Numbered from the stretch's first letter, positions 1-9,842 are shown. The stretch is 15,501 bases of DNA from UBA4416 sp046594225 (GCA_046594225.1 JBKJPW010000051.1:1-15501), one strand, 5' to 3'. The notes: a model not told the origin generated them from the letters alone. Made by a program: numbers and translations.

Positions 1-3000
1 GCAAAATCAGTAACAACAACCGTATAAATTCCAGCTGGGATATTTGTAACCATGGTATTAGTTGCTTGTCCAACAGGAATTGGAGCTAGCCAATTATAGG
101 TGTAAGGTGCCACTCCATTAGATGCAATGGCGTTAATGGAACCATTAGAAACACTACAAGTAGCTGGAGCTAATGCTGGATTAATAGTAATAGCTGGAGG
201 ATTTGTCAAAGTAACTGTTTGTGCTGCTTGGCAACCATTTACATCTGTTACAGTAAGACTATAATTTCCTGCACATAAGCTTGGAACAGTCGTGTTTGTA
301 TTGATAGCTGGTGTTGCCCATGAATAAGAGAATGGAGCGGTTCCACCAATTGGATTAGCTGTTACAACTCCATTACACGACCCAAAGCATGAAGGGTTTG
401 TAAATGATGGATTAGCTAATAGTAATGGCGGATCTGTTAAAGTAACTAACGCTTGTCCAGTACATAAACTATCATCGGTAACTACTACAGTATAATTTCC
501 TGAACATAATCCGTTAGGATTTGCCACTGGGCCTCCTGCTGGAATCCAATTATAAGTATAAATAGGATTACCTCCTGTAACTGTTGTGGCAACACTTCCA
601 TTACAAACGGCATTACATAATGGATTACTAATAGTAGTTGTAATAACAATAGGCAATGGCTCTGTAATAACAAAACTGTTTGAACTAACGCATCCATTTG
701 CATCTGATACCGCACCAGTATATGTACCAATACATAAACCACCAATAGTTTGTGTGGGAGTAATTGGTGTTGTATTATAATTATATGAATAAGCCCCAAC
801 ACCACCACTTGCTGTAATAGTAGCTGATCCGTTACATTGTCCGTTACATTTTACATTAACAGAAGTAATAGTAGATGTTAACGCAGTTGCTTGTCCGATA
901 TCAATAGTACCTGTTATAATACATCCATTTGCATCGCTTGCAGTAACTGAATAAATACCAGAACACACATTAACTAATGTATCAATATTAGCTCCCATAA
1001 AAGGCGGCGACGGAGTCCATGTATAACTATAAGGACTTGTTCCGCCTGCCACAACTGCTCTTACGCCGCCAGTACATTGACCATTACATAATACATCTTT
1101 TTTATTAAAACTTAACGTTAATACTGTAGGCTCTGTTACTAAATAGGTATTTGTTGTTATACATCCATTTCCATCAGTAATATCTACAGTATAATTACCA
1201 GCACATAAATTAGTAGGGTCTTGGCCAACACCTGCTGGCGACCAAACATAAGAATAAGGTAACGTACCGCCTGATGGTGTTAAATTAATTGATCCAGTGC
1301 ATGAAGCATTACAAGGGTCGTTTGTTACAATACCATTAGCAACTAATTGCGTTGGTTCTAAAATGTTAATAGGCTGATTAGTAACACAACTATTAGCGTC
1401 TATAATTATAGGAGTCGTTGTTCCAGAACATAATCCAGAAAGTGTGGTTGTATTACCAACAATAGGAGCACCATTTACATTAAATGGTGCTGTACCAGAA
1501 ATAGTAAGAGTAGCAGACCCATTACAAGCGCCAAAACAAGTAATTGAGTTTGAAACAGCAGTAACTGTAGGTCCTGTAGGATTACTTAAAGTAGTTGTGA
1601 TAGTTTGGGTACAACCGGCAGCATCAATAATACTTAACGTATATGATCCAGATCCAACAGGTGTTAAGGGATTTGAATTAGAACCGTTATTCCAAGTAAG
1701 GGTATAAGTAGGAAGTCCTCCTCCTACGACAGCTGTAATTGATCCATCGGAAGAAGTACAAGTTGACGGGCTGTTAGTAGTAAATGTTGCTGTGAGTAAA
1801 CTGTTTTCAGTTATTGTTACAACTTGTGTTTGCGAACAACTGTTTACATCTGTTGCTGTCACCGTATAGGATCCTGCACATAAGCCATTGATCGAAGATG
1901 TAACAGCGCCTGTGCTCCACAAATAAGTAAGTGTTCCTGTACCCCCAATAGCAGTTGCACTAGCCGTACCATTACATAAGCCACTACAATTTACATTGGT
2001 TTGATTAACCGTTAATGTAATTGCTGGTGGATTTGTAAACATCACTGTATTTGTACTTGAACAACCAAGAGCATCAGAAACAGTAACCGTATGCGTTCCA
2101 AAACATAAACCACTAGCAGTTTGCGTTGTTTGAGTTGGCGCAACAGGAGCTGGTGTCCACGTATAAGTATATGGCGCTACACCTCCTACTGGATTAGCAT
2201 TAGCAATGCCAGTACACGCACCGTTACAAGCTAGTGTACTACCATTAGTAGTAATTAACGTAATAACTGTTTGATTGATTTGCACTGTTTGTGTGGTTGT
2301 ACACCCTTTAGAATCTGTAACTATTAATGTTTGAATTCCAACACATAAAGTATTTGGTGATGGTCCTGATTGTCCGCCTGACCAAGTATAAGTATAAGGT
2401 GGCGTTCCTCCTATACCTGTAGCAGTAGCTGATCCAATACAAACATTACAGCTTGGTTGAACATTTCCTATAGATGCTGTTAATACGGTAGGTTGAGTTA
2501 CAGCTGCTACTGTAGACGCAATACAACCCAAAGCATCAGTCACACTAGCCACATAATTTCCAACACACAAACCATTTGCAATAGAATTGGTTTGTGATGG
2601 CACTGAATTCCAACTATAAAAATATCCTGCTGTTCCTCCTGATGCAGTAACCGAAACTGTTCCATCGCATGAGCCTGCACAACTTACTGTGCCATTAGTT
2701 GATGTTAATGTAAGCGCTGGAGGAGGTGTAATTGTAACGATTTGTGTTTTTGTACAACCAAAGAAGTCTGTTACTGTAGCGGTGTATGTTCCTGCGCATA
2801 AATTATTGACAATGTTTCCAGAAGCGCCATTACTAAAATTAATGGTGTAGTTAGGTGTACCACCGCTTACAGAAGTTGTTGCTATCCCTGTACATTGCGA
2901 ATTACAATTAGGATTTGTAGGTACAATACTAACCGTTAGGTCTGGTTGAGCAGTAATGGTAATTGTTGTGGATGCCTGACATCCTTTAGCATCTGTAACT

Positions 3001-4890
3001 GTAGCCGAATGAACACCCGCGCATTGATTTACTTGTGATGAACCAGAGCCGGGTGGACTCCATGTAAAAGTATACGGACCAGTTCCTCCACCAACCACAG
3101 TTGAAATAGTAGAGTTACAGGCGTTAAAACAATTAATTGGTGTAAAAGGTAATACTAACGTAACAGGGTTTGGCTGTGTTAAATTGATAGTTTGCGTTCG
3201 TACACAGCCTTTTGTATCACTAACCTGTAATGTGTATGAGCCTGCACATAAATTAGTAAACGACGTATTATTTGCAGGGCCATTAGTTAAAGGTGCTCCA
3301 GAAGACTGTAAAGTATAAGTGTAAGGACCTGTTCCTCCGCTAGGAGTAGCAGTAATAGAACCATTACAAACTCCATTACAAGTTGGAGAGGTTGTATTAG
3401 TAACTAAGGTAATTGCCGTTGGCTGAGTAATAGTAACCGTTCTTATAGTCACACATCCATTTCCATCAGTAACTCTTAACGTATATGTATTAGGGCAAAG
3501 ACTTCCAATAGTTGGTGTCGTTAAACCTCCTGGAGTCCAACTATATGAATAAGGCAAAGATCCCCCACTCATATTTCCACTAGCCGTTCCGTCACAAGCT
3601 GCATTACAAGTAATACTGGTGCTTACAATTGTTAAAGTAGCAGCGGGCGGCTCAGTAATAGTTACTGAATTTACGAATTTACACCCTAAAGCATCTGTAA
3701 CAGTATAAGAATACACTCCATCACACAAGGCGGATGCTGTTACTGTATTAGAAACTGCCGGCGACCAAACATATGAATAATTTGGAGTTCCACCAGAGGT
3801 ATTTAGATTAATAGCGCCACTACACACATTGTTACACAAAACATTAGTTTGTGTTGGAGTAGCAGTTAATGTTGGCGGAGATAAAATAGCAACAGTAATT
3901 GTTTTTACACAATTACCATTATTAGTTACTGAACAAGTATAATTTCCTGCACATAGTCCAATGGCAACGGATGATGTTCCTCCGCTTGGCATCCACGAAT
4001 ACGTAAATGGTCCAACTCCACCAGAAGCAGTTACTGTAGCTGTTCCATTACAAATATTGCCGCAATTTAAATCTGTATGACCAATGGTTAACGTAACTGC
4101 TGGTGGTTGAGTAATAGTTGTAGAAAAAGTAGCTGTACATGTTTTTGAATCAGTAACCGTCATTGAAACTACACCAGGACACAAACTACCAATACTTGAA
4201 GCAGTAGATGTTGAAGGCGTAGATGAAGCAGAAGTCCATGAATAGGTATAAGGCACAGATCCACCTGAAGCTACTGTACTCACGGAACCATTACAAACAC
4301 CATTACATGTTATTTGTGAAGTTGAAGCATTTGGATTTACGGCCGCTGGCTGCGTTAATGTAGTTGTAAATGTTCTAGTGCAATTATTAGCATCCACCAC
4401 AACAAAAGAAAACGTACCGGCGCATAAATTAGAAATGGTTGTTGTTGTAATAGCTGGTATATTAGTATATGTAGCCACAGTTGAACCCGAAGGAGCAGAT
4501 AAAATAGTTATATTGTAAGGAGGAGAGCCTCCACTTGTAAAAATATTTACTGAACCATCGCAAAGTGAAAAACATCTTGGTTGTTTTGCTCCAGAAAAAT
4601 TTAAGTTTAAAGGTGTTGGATCTTGAGGAGTACTTAAGTTAGATAAGCTAGCAACTAATCCGCTTCCATCAAAAACAAAAATATCCAATAAACCACCACA
4701 AGAACATAAAGAATTTAATGAAAAGGTAGGGGGCAATACTCCATTAGCTCCATTAGGGAAACAACCAGAACCATTATTGAAAAGTAAATCATAAGGACCA
4801 GTATTACATCCTGCATCAAAACCAACTGTAATGGATGCATCACAAAATCCATTACAGGATGGGCTTGTAAAAGAATAAGTAATTGTACAG
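1..4890 (-). repeat. About 21 tandem SprB-type repeats inside the adhesin gene
   Basis: Units average roughly 230 bases. At the DNA level the most visible recurring strings on the plus strand are variants of ccattaca (CNG), the ggtgt/ggcgt-type GG segment, and taagtata/taagaata (YTY/YSY). Each unit starts with a Cys pair, normally C-x3-C (C-x2-C in the unit near 2440-2460). It continues through a GG-x-x-PY-x-Y-x-W core and ends with Leu-Cys-x-Gly and a final Asn/Gly-x-Cys. The units are diverged rather than identical, so this is an old array and not a recent expansion. The first unit (~4890-4600) is aberrant, with extra cysteines and no normal last Cys. Confidence 0.85.
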
Positions 4891-5642
4891 GCTTGCGGAG
4901 AAGGGCTCGTTCCAAAAACTTTATAATTTGTGCCAAAATTAATCCCCGAATCCACCAAATATAAATTAGGATTATTTTTTTGAGCTACTAAAACCAAATC
5001 ACTCGAGTTAAAACTATTTTTATTACCAAGAGTAATTCTGTTTTTTACATAAAATACGGAGTGATTGCCATGAAAGACAACATTATCCGCTGCCGACTCC
5101 ATATCCCAAGTAACAATGGAAGACTTATTGACATTGTAATTTCCTTTATTAATTTTTAATAAATAAGTGTCATCTAATTTGACAGATTGTAAATTCCAAT
5201 TACCCTCTTCAAATAAAACATTGGCCTTTACTGTATTCTTCCAAAAATGAACATCGCTATATTGAGCAGAAGTACTTGAAAATATTAATGAGGTATTTGC
5301 TTCGTAAAAAGTTTTGTTATTTAAAACAAAATTACCGGAACATCTTAAACTTGATAAATTACTTCCAGTAAAGTGTAATTCATTGGATTGATTCAAAAAA
5401 GTAGCCGAATTAGCATAGCTTAGCCCTGTAAAATTTACTATAAATGTATTAGAAGAGGAATTGTCGTCAAAAACAACATCTGTATTCATGTCTGGCGCTT
5501 TATTAACCGGAATTCCTCCGCTAGTATAAGACCAATGATGTATGTCGTTCCAGTGTCCAGAACCGCCAACCCAATACATTGTTTGAGCATTCAGGTAGCC
5601 AGCTACAAAAAGGACAATAAAAAGTAACAGTTTTTTCAACAT
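1..5642 (-). CDS. Giant SprB-repeat cell-surface adhesin, 5' part only (runs off left edge)
   Basis: Reading the minus strand from the ATG at 5642 gives about 1,880 codons with no stop, still open at base 1, so the C-terminus is missing. Residues 1-19 form a signal peptide (MLKKLLLFIVLFVAGYLNA, cut before Q). Residues ~22-250 form a non-repeat N-terminal domain that opens with a YWVGGSGHWND..HHWS motif common at the start of Bacteroidota surface proteins. From residue ~250 there are about 21 tandem units of ~70-80 residues with the SprB-repeat pattern: CNGxCNGS, SGGTxPYTYSW, LCAGxYTVTVTD, NGC, TITEP. Such proteins are typically exported by the type IX system and act in gliding or adhesion. 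The sorting domain that would prove this lies outside the window. It is divergent from the Nudix gene. The SprB-repeat family call is firm. A true SprB motility role is not, because the same repeats occur in many non-gliding adhesins. Confidence 0.9.
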   Translation of the reverse strand, partial: MLKKLLLFIVLFVAGYLNAQTMYWVGGSGHWNDIHHWSYTSGGIPVNKAPDMNTDVVFDDNSSSNTFIVNFTGLSYANSATFLNQSNELHFTGSNLSSLRCSGNFVLNNKTFYEANTSLIFSSTSAQYSDVHFWKNTVKANVLFEEGNWNLQSVKLDDTYLLKINKGNYNVNKSSIVTWDMESAADNVVFHGNHSVFYVKNRITLGNKNSFNSSDLVLVAQKNNPNLYLVDSGINFGTNYKVFGTSPSPQACTITYSFTSPSCNGFCDASITVGFDAGCNTGPYDLLFNNGSGCFPNGANGVLPPTFSLNSLCSCGGLLDIFVFDGSGLVASLSNLSTPQDPTPLNLNFSGAKQPRCFSLCDGSVNIFTSGGSPPYNITILSAPSGSTVATYTNIPAITTTTISNLCAGTFSFVVVDANNCTRTFTTTLTQPAAVNPNASTSQITCNGVCNGSVSTVASGGSVPYTYSWTSASSTPSTSTASSIGSLCPGVVSMTVTDSKTCTATFSTTITQPPAVTLTIGHTDLNCGNICNGTATVTASGGVGPFTYSWMPSGGTSSVAIGLCAGNYTCSVTNNGNCVKTITVAILSPPTLTATPTQTNVLCNNVCSGAINLNTSGGTPNYSYVWSPAVSNTVTASALCDGVYSYTVTDALGCKFVNSVTITEPPAATLTIVSTSITCNAACDGTASGNMSGGSLPYSYSWTPGGLTTPTIGSLCPNTYTLRVTDGNGCVTIRTVTITQPTAITLVTNTTSPTCNGVCNGSITATPSGGTGPYTYTLQSSGAPLTNGPANNTSFTNLCAGSYTLQVSDTKGCVRTQTINLTQPNPVTLVLPFTPINCFNACNSTISTVVGGGTGPYTFTWSPPGSGSSQVNQCAGVHSATVTDAKGCQASTTITITAQPDLTVSIVPTNPNCNSQCTGIATTSVSGGTPNYTINFSNGASGNIVNNLCAGTYTATVTDFFGCTKTQIVTITPPPALTLTSTNGTVSCAGSCDGTVSVTASGGTAGYFYSWNSVPSQTNSIANGLCVGNYVASVTDALGCIASTVAAVTQPTVLTASIGNVQPSCNVCIGSATATGIGGTPPYTYTWSGGQSGPSPNTLCVGIQTLIVTDSKGCTTTQTVQINQTVITLITTNGSTLACNGACTGIANANPVGGVAPYTYTWTPAPVAPTQTTQTASGLCFGTHTVTVSDALGCSSTNTVMFTNPPAITLTVNQTNVNCSGLCNGTASATAIGGTGTLTYLWSTGAVTSSINGLCAGSYTVTATDVNSCSQTQVVTITENSLLTATFTTNSPSTCTSSDGSITAVVGGGLPTYTLTWNNGSNSNPLTPVGSGSYTLSIIDAAGCTQTITTTLSNPTGPTVTAVSNSITCFGACNGSATLTISGTAPFNVNGAPIVGNTTTLSGLCSGTTTPIIIDANSCVTNQPINILEPTQLVANGIVTNDPCNASCTGSINLTPSGGTLPYSYVWSPAGVGQDPTNLCAGNYTVDITDGNGCITTNTYLVTEPTVLTLSFNKKDVLCNGQCTGGVRAVVAGGTSPYSYTWTPSPPFMGANIDTLVNVCSGIYSVTASDANGCIITGTIDIGQATALTSTITSVNVKCNGQCNGSATITASGGVGAYSYNYNTTPITPTQTIGGLCIGTYTGAVSDANGCVSSNSFVITEPLPIVITTTISNPLCNAVCNGSVATTVTGGNPIYTYNWIPAGGPVANPNGLCSGNYTVVVTDDSLCTGQALVTLTDPPLLLANPSFTNPSCFGSCNGVVTANPIGGTAPFSYSWATPAINTNTTVPSLCAGNYSLTVTDVNGCQAAQTVTLTNPPAITINPALAPATCSVSNGSINAIASNGVAPYTYNWLAPIPVGQATNTMVTNIPAGIYTVVVTDF

Positions 5643-5769
5643 AACAATTTTTAACTTTTACGAATTTAAAATAGTTTAGGTTTCTAAATTTAAGAAAATA
5701 ACCCTAATATTAACAATTCAATTGTGTGAAACCTATATTTCACTGATTAAGATTAATTTTAACAATTTA

Positions 5770-6339
5770 ATGAGCGAAAAAAATCCTTTAAATACTTGGC
5801 AAACTTTATCATCCGAATTAGTTTACGAATCAGCCTGGATTGCAGTTAACAAACATCAGACCATTAATCCGGCCGGTAAGCCTGCAATTTATAGCATTGT
5901 GAATTTTAAAAATTTAGCAATAGGTATTTTACCTTTAAGTGATGATGGATATACCTGGCTAGTTGGTCAGTGGAGATATCCTTTAAATGACTATAGTTGG
6001 GAAATACCTGAAGGCGGAGGTCCATTGGGTGAAGCGCCGATTGAAACAGCCATTAGAGAATTAAAAGAGGAAACTGGTATTGTGGCTCAAAAATTTGAAG
6101 AAATTATGCAATTGCATTTGAGTAATTCGGCAACCGACGAACATGCCTTTGTGTTTTTAGCAACCAATTTAACATTTGAAGAAGCTGAACCAGAAGAAAC
6201 GGAAGATTTAAAAGTAAAAAAAGTACATATCAACGAAGCCTTTGAAATGGTGATGAAGGGTGAAATAACAGATGGTATTAGTGTTGCCGCTATTTTTAAA
6301 GTAAAGTATTTAATTGATAATGGGACGTTGAAAGTATAA
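5770..6339 (+). CDS. Nudix hydrolase, ADP-ribose pyrophosphatase-like
   Basis: This is a 189-residue protein with a perfect Nudix box, G-x5-E-x7-R-E-L-x-E-E-x-G-I, within EIPEGGGPLGEAPIETAIRE and the residues after it. The box binds the metal and diphosphate of nucleoside-diphosphate-linked substrates. The length and the WLVGQWRYPLNDYSWEIPEGG segment before the box fit the ADP-ribose/NudF-like group, but the substrate cannot be fixed from sequence. I chose the ATG at 5770 (MSEKNPLNTW). A TTG at 5722 in the same frame would add 16 residues of unlikely sequence. It reads away from the adhesin gene, and its stop lies 6 bases from the convergent stop of the HlyD gene. It is probably housekeeping and unrelated to the peptide cassette. 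Confidence 0.9.
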   Translation: MSEKNPLNTWQTLSSELVYESAWIAVNKHQTINPAGKPAIYSIVNFKNLAIGILPLSDDGYTWLVGQWRYPLNDYSWEIPEGGGPLGEAPIETAIRELKEETGIVAQKFEEIMQLHLSNSATDEHAFVFLATNLTFEEAEPEETEDLKVKKVHINEAFEMVMKGEITDGISVAAIFKVKYLIDNGTLKV

Positions 6340-6345
6340 TGTCAG

Positions 6346-7641
6346 CTATTTTCTATCAACTAATTTTTTAAAGTTAAAAAATATCCGATCCATTACAGAA
6401 AGGTTTGCTGTTATTATATCTGCCTTCCCTTTCATCTCTTGTTTGTAAACAAGTTTTTTATTGTAGGAAGTCGTCAAGCCATTTTTTAAATCTACATCAA
6501 TGGCATAGGTATCTTTATTAGGGACTTCCGAAATGTTTGTAATGATTCCTTGCAACATTCCATTTTCATTATAAGGATAGTTATCGAGTTTAATATTAAC
6601 TTTCTGACCAAGAGCTAATTTCCCTGTATTAATAATGGGAAGAATACATTTACCAACAAACTGTTGTTGCTGATTAGGTATAACAGAAAATAATTCGTCT
6701 CCCGCTTTTGTATTTTGGTTAACAGACCATACATTAAAAAAAGAAATTTTACCAGCAACGGGACTTTCAATTAAAAACAACTGTTTCCATTTAACAATCT
6801 CAGAAACCAGCGACTTCAAATTTTGTTGAAGTTCGTTTTTCAATTTTTGCTGTTCTTGATAATCTTGGATTTGAAGTTGTAAAATACTTTTTTCAATGGA
6901 GTTGATTTGAATAAGGGAATTAGATATGGTGATTTTCACTGACTCATTACTATTCAAAGCAGCTAGATATTCTTTCTTTTTATTTTCAAATTCACGAAGA
7001 GCTATTACTTTCGCTTCCATTAAAGATTTGTCGCGATTGAAGTCTGTTTCAGCAAGCTTTAATTGCTCGTCATTTATAGAACCCTGTTTCTTATATTTTT
7101 GCAATAAACCGGTATAGCTAATTAAATCCTTCTGCAAAAGTCTTATTTGTTTATTGTAAGGATTTACTTCTTTGTAAAGATTTACTTCTTTAATAGATTT
7201 TAAAACTAGAAGATAATACGGTGTGAGTTCTCCAACTTTTAAACTATCCTTAATTATTAGTTGGGAAATTGTATCGCTTAATTTTAACTGATTAATTATA
7301 TCATTTCCAATATCAAATAAATACAATACATCCTTGTAGTTTGCTGCATTTTCTATAACAGCAATAGTTTGTTCGGACTTTATTATTGCATTATTTTTTA
7401 CCAATAACTGAATCAGCTTGCCATTATTTTTTGACACTAGTGTAATTGGAGGGTTTAAAGTAGTAAGCGTAATATCAGCTGTTAAAATATCTGGATATCT
7501 GATAAAATAGCTCAACGCCACAAAGGTTATTATTAAAATAAAAATCACAGAAATGCCCCAGCGTAACAACCACTTTGGCGTTGACGTCAATATTTCATTA
7601 ACCTCTTCTGTACGGACTATTATTTCTTTTTCTTCGCTCAC
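6346..7641 (-). CDS. HlyD-family membrane-fusion (periplasmic adaptor) protein
   Basis: This 431-residue protein has a short cytoplasmic N-terminus, one membrane segment at about residues 29-48 (WGISVIFILIITFVALSYF), and a periplasmic body. The body holds a split lipoyl-like half-motif near residues 69-100 (VSKNNGKLIQLLVKNNAIIK), a long coiled coil at ~150-275 rich in K, L, E and Q, and the returning lipoyl/beta-barrel part from ~290 (SPVAGKISFFNVWSVNQ and KLALGQKVNIKLDNYPY). Such adaptors join a C39-type ABC exporter to an outer-membrane channel. No channel gene is in the window. The start is GTG, sharing one base with the stop of the ABC gene (TAGTG), which indicates translational coupling. 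It is the last gene of the cassette. Confidence 0.93.
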   Translation of the reverse strand: MSEEKEIIVRTEEVNEILTSTPKWLLRWGISVIFILIITFVALSYFIRYPDILTADITLTTLNPPITLVSKNNGKLIQLLVKNNAIIKSEQTIAVIENAANYKDVLYLFDIGNDIINQLKLSDTISQLIIKDSLKVGELTPYYLLVLKSIKEVNLYKEVNPYNKQIRLLQKDLISYTGLLQKYKKQGSINDEQLKLAETDFNRDKSLMEAKVIALREFENKKKEYLAALNSNESVKITISNSLIQINSIEKSILQLQIQDYQEQQKLKNELQQNLKSLVSEIVKWKQLFLIESPVAGKISFFNVWSVNQNTKAGDELFSVIPNQQQQFVGKCILPIINTGKLALGQKVNIKLDNYPYNENGMLQGIITNISEVPNKDTYAIDVDLKNGLTTSYNKKLVYKQEMKGKADIITANLSVMDRIFFNFKKLVDRK

Positions 7642-9842
7642 TAATTCCCTAATTCTAGTTGATTTTTCACTAATTCGTAATATGCCCCGCGTTTTGCTGT
7701 CAACTCCGAATGATTTCCTTGTTCAATGATATGTCCTTTATCTAAGACAATAATTTGATCTGCATTTTTAACGGTACTTAACCGATGAGCAACCACCACA
7801 ACTGTTTTACCTTTAAAAAACTCATTTAAATTATTCATAATCACTTTTTCGTTATTGGCATCTAAAGCACTTGTTGCTTCGTCAAAAAATAAATAATCAG
7901 GGTTTTTGTAAACAGCTCGTGCAATGAGTAATCTTTGTTTCTGTCCTGTGCTCATTCCTATCCCCTCCATTCCAATTTTAGTATTATAACCTAAAGGTAG
8001 CTTATCAATAAACTCCTTAATGTTTGCAACAAAAACTGCGTGTTTTAATTTTTCCTTATCAACTACATCAACTCCTACTGCAATGTTATTGGCAATCGTA
8101 TCACTAAAAATATAACCTTCTTGCATCACTACACCACACTTATCTCTCCAAGCTATCGCTGAAATATGTTTTAAGTTTTCCGTTCCTAAAATAATATCAC
8201 CAGTTGTAGTGTCATAAAATTTCAATAATAATTTCATCAAAGTGGTTTTACCACTACCGCTACTTCCAACAATTGCCGTTATTTTATTAGGAGGGATTTC
8301 AATAGTTAAATCTTCAATTACTAAACTATTTCCTACACCTACATATTGAAACGACAAATCCTTAATATGAAAACCAGAATTCAGATCAATGTCATTGATG
8401 ACGTCTTTACCATAAGGTTCTTCATCTTCTTTATTATGAATTTCGCTCAATCGTTGTAAACTTAATTTAGCGTCTTGCCAATGTTGTATAAACTGCACCA
8501 GCTCAATAATAGGTGCATTCAACGAGCCTGTGATATAACTAACGGACAACATCATTCCTAATGTTATTTGTCCATCTAGCACTAATTTGGCGGTTAAAAA
8601 AGTAATCAAAATATTTTTTAATTCGTTGATGACTGATGATCCGGAATTTTGCCATTGTGATAAAGCTAAACCTTGTATATTAATTTTGAATAGTTTCACT
8701 TGTAAGTTTTCCCATTGCCAACGTTTTTGACGCTCGGCATTATGTAGTTTAATCTCTTGCATTCCATTAATCAATTCCATAACCTTGCTTTGGTTTTGAC
8801 TATTTTGATTAAACCGTTTGAAATCTAAATCAGCACGGCGTTTTAAAAAGAACAAAATCCAAACAACGTAAAGTACAGAGCCAAACATAAACACTAAAAA
8901 AATAGTAATGTTATACCAAGCTAAAACACCACTAAATACAACCAAATTAAACATACTGAATAAAACATTTAGTGAACTGCCTGTTAAAAAACTTTCAATT
9001 CTATAATGATCTTGGATGCGTTGCATAATATCGCCAGTCATTTTACTGTCGAAATAAGCGATAGGTAGTTTCATTAGTTTTACAAAAAAATCAGAAACTA
9101 ATGAAATATTAATACGACTACTCATGTGCAGCAGAATCCAGTTACGAATTATGTCAATAGTTATGCGTCCAAAAAATACCATGAGCTGTGCAAACAAAAT
9201 CAAATAAATAAAATTCACATCTCTGTTTTGAATTCCTATATCAACAATGCTTTGCGTCAAAAATGGAAATATCAGTTGAAGCAAACTGCCCGCTCCTAAT
9301 CCAACCATCAATTGCAAGATCAACCGTTTGTGCTGCAATAAGTACTTTGATAAAAAAGAAAAACCTTTAATTTGCTTGTCTTTTTTTATACCTCCAATTA
9401 ATTGGTCTTCATAAAATAGTGGAGTAGTTTCTAGTAACAAGGTAACTCCTTCATCTGAGCCATCACTTACCCAATGCTTAAAAAACTCGTCTATACTATA
9501 TTTTAATAGTCCATGGGCAGGATCAGCAACATATACAGTGCTTTTTGTTATTTTATAAACAACTACAAAATGATTTTGATTCCAATGAGCAATCAAAGGC
9601 AAAGGAGCATCTTCTGTCAGTTTTTCATATGGCACTTTAACGCCTAATGTTCTGAAGCCAATTTTTTCAGCGGCATTTGCCATACCTTGCAGGTTAATAC
9701 CTTCGCGTGTTGTTTGTGTAGCTTGTCTTAAATCAGACAAGCTAAACGTTTTACCGTAATGTTTTGCCACCATACGCAAACAAGTGGCGCCACAATCCAT
9801 TTCATCCGGTTGCTTGTAATGAGTAAATCCTAATCTTCCCAC
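7641..9842 (-). CDS. C39 peptidase-containing ABC transporter (double-glycine leader peptidase/exporter)
   Basis: This 733-residue fusion acts in the inner membrane: it cuts the leader of a double-glycine peptide and exports the core. The N-terminal C39 domain has Q11, catalytic C17 (in MDCGATCLRM), H91 (NHFVVVY) and D107 (DPAHG), so the peptidase looks intact. A six-helix ABC membrane region spans about 165-450. The nucleotide-binding domain has Walker A GSSGSGKTT (~523), signature MSTGQKQR (~629), Walker B YLFFDEATSALD (~650) and the switch His in AHRLST (~686). The signature is STGQ instead of the textbook SGGQ. The start is GTG, overlapping the end of the gwsS gene by 13 bases. Its substrate is probably the double-glycine precursor at 13118-13327. 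Confidence 0.96.
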   Translation of the reverse strand: MGRLGFTHYKQPDEMDCGATCLRMVAKHYGKTFSLSDLRQATQTTREGINLQGMANAAEKIGFRTLGVKVPYEKLTEDAPLPLIAHWNQNHFVVVYKITKSTVYVADPAHGLLKYSIDEFFKHWVSDGSDEGVTLLLETTPLFYEDQLIGGIKKDKQIKGFSFLSKYLLQHKRLILQLMVGLGAGSLLQLIFPFLTQSIVDIGIQNRDVNFIYLILFAQLMVFFGRITIDIIRNWILLHMSSRINISLVSDFFVKLMKLPIAYFDSKMTGDIMQRIQDHYRIESFLTGSSLNVLFSMFNLVVFSGVLAWYNITIFLVFMFGSVLYVVWILFFLKRRADLDFKRFNQNSQNQSKVMELINGMQEIKLHNAERQKRWQWENLQVKLFKINIQGLALSQWQNSGSSVINELKNILITFLTAKLVLDGQITLGMMLSVSYITGSLNAPIIELVQFIQHWQDAKLSLQRLSEIHNKEDEEPYGKDVINDIDLNSGFHIKDLSFQYVGVGNSLVIEDLTIEIPPNKITAIVGSSGSGKTTLMKLLLKFYDTTTGDIILGTENLKHISAIAWRDKCGVVMQEGYIFSDTIANNIAVGVDVVDKEKLKHAVFVANIKEFIDKLPLGYNTKIGMEGIGMSTGQKQRLLIARAVYKNPDYLFFDEATSALDANNEKVIMNNLNEFFKGKTVVVVAHRLSTVKNADQIIVLDKGHIIEQGNHSELTAKRGAYYELVKNQLELGN

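Noticed and set aside
485..808. 107-aa minus-strand frame inside the adhesin region
   Set aside because: It is out of frame with the continuous adhesin frame from 5642 and has low-complexity Leu/Val content caused by the repeats.
586..1707. Plus-strand frames at 586-780 and 1444-1707
   Set aside because: They are antisense shadows of the SprB-type repeats, with no recognisable domain or start signal.
3181..3420. Regular repeats considered as a CRISPR or non-coding repeat array
   Set aside because: The periodicity is a multiple of three, units are diverged, and the minus frame stays open with conserved amino-acid motifs, so these are protein repeats.
4715..4936. 73-aa minus-strand frame
   Set aside because: It overlaps the adhesin in another frame and covers the first, unusual repeat unit. 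The adhesin frame is intact there.
5722..5769. TTG-initiated N-terminal extension of the Nudix hydrolase
   Set aside because: A normal ATG at 5770 gives the expected Nudix length, and the extra 16 residues resemble nothing in the family.
6363..6382. Inverted repeat attttttaa/ttaaaaaat between the convergent Nudix and HlyD genes, considered as a terminator
   Set aside because: All pairs are A-T, the repeat lies inside the HlyD coding end, and no clear U-run follows, so the hairpin would be weak.
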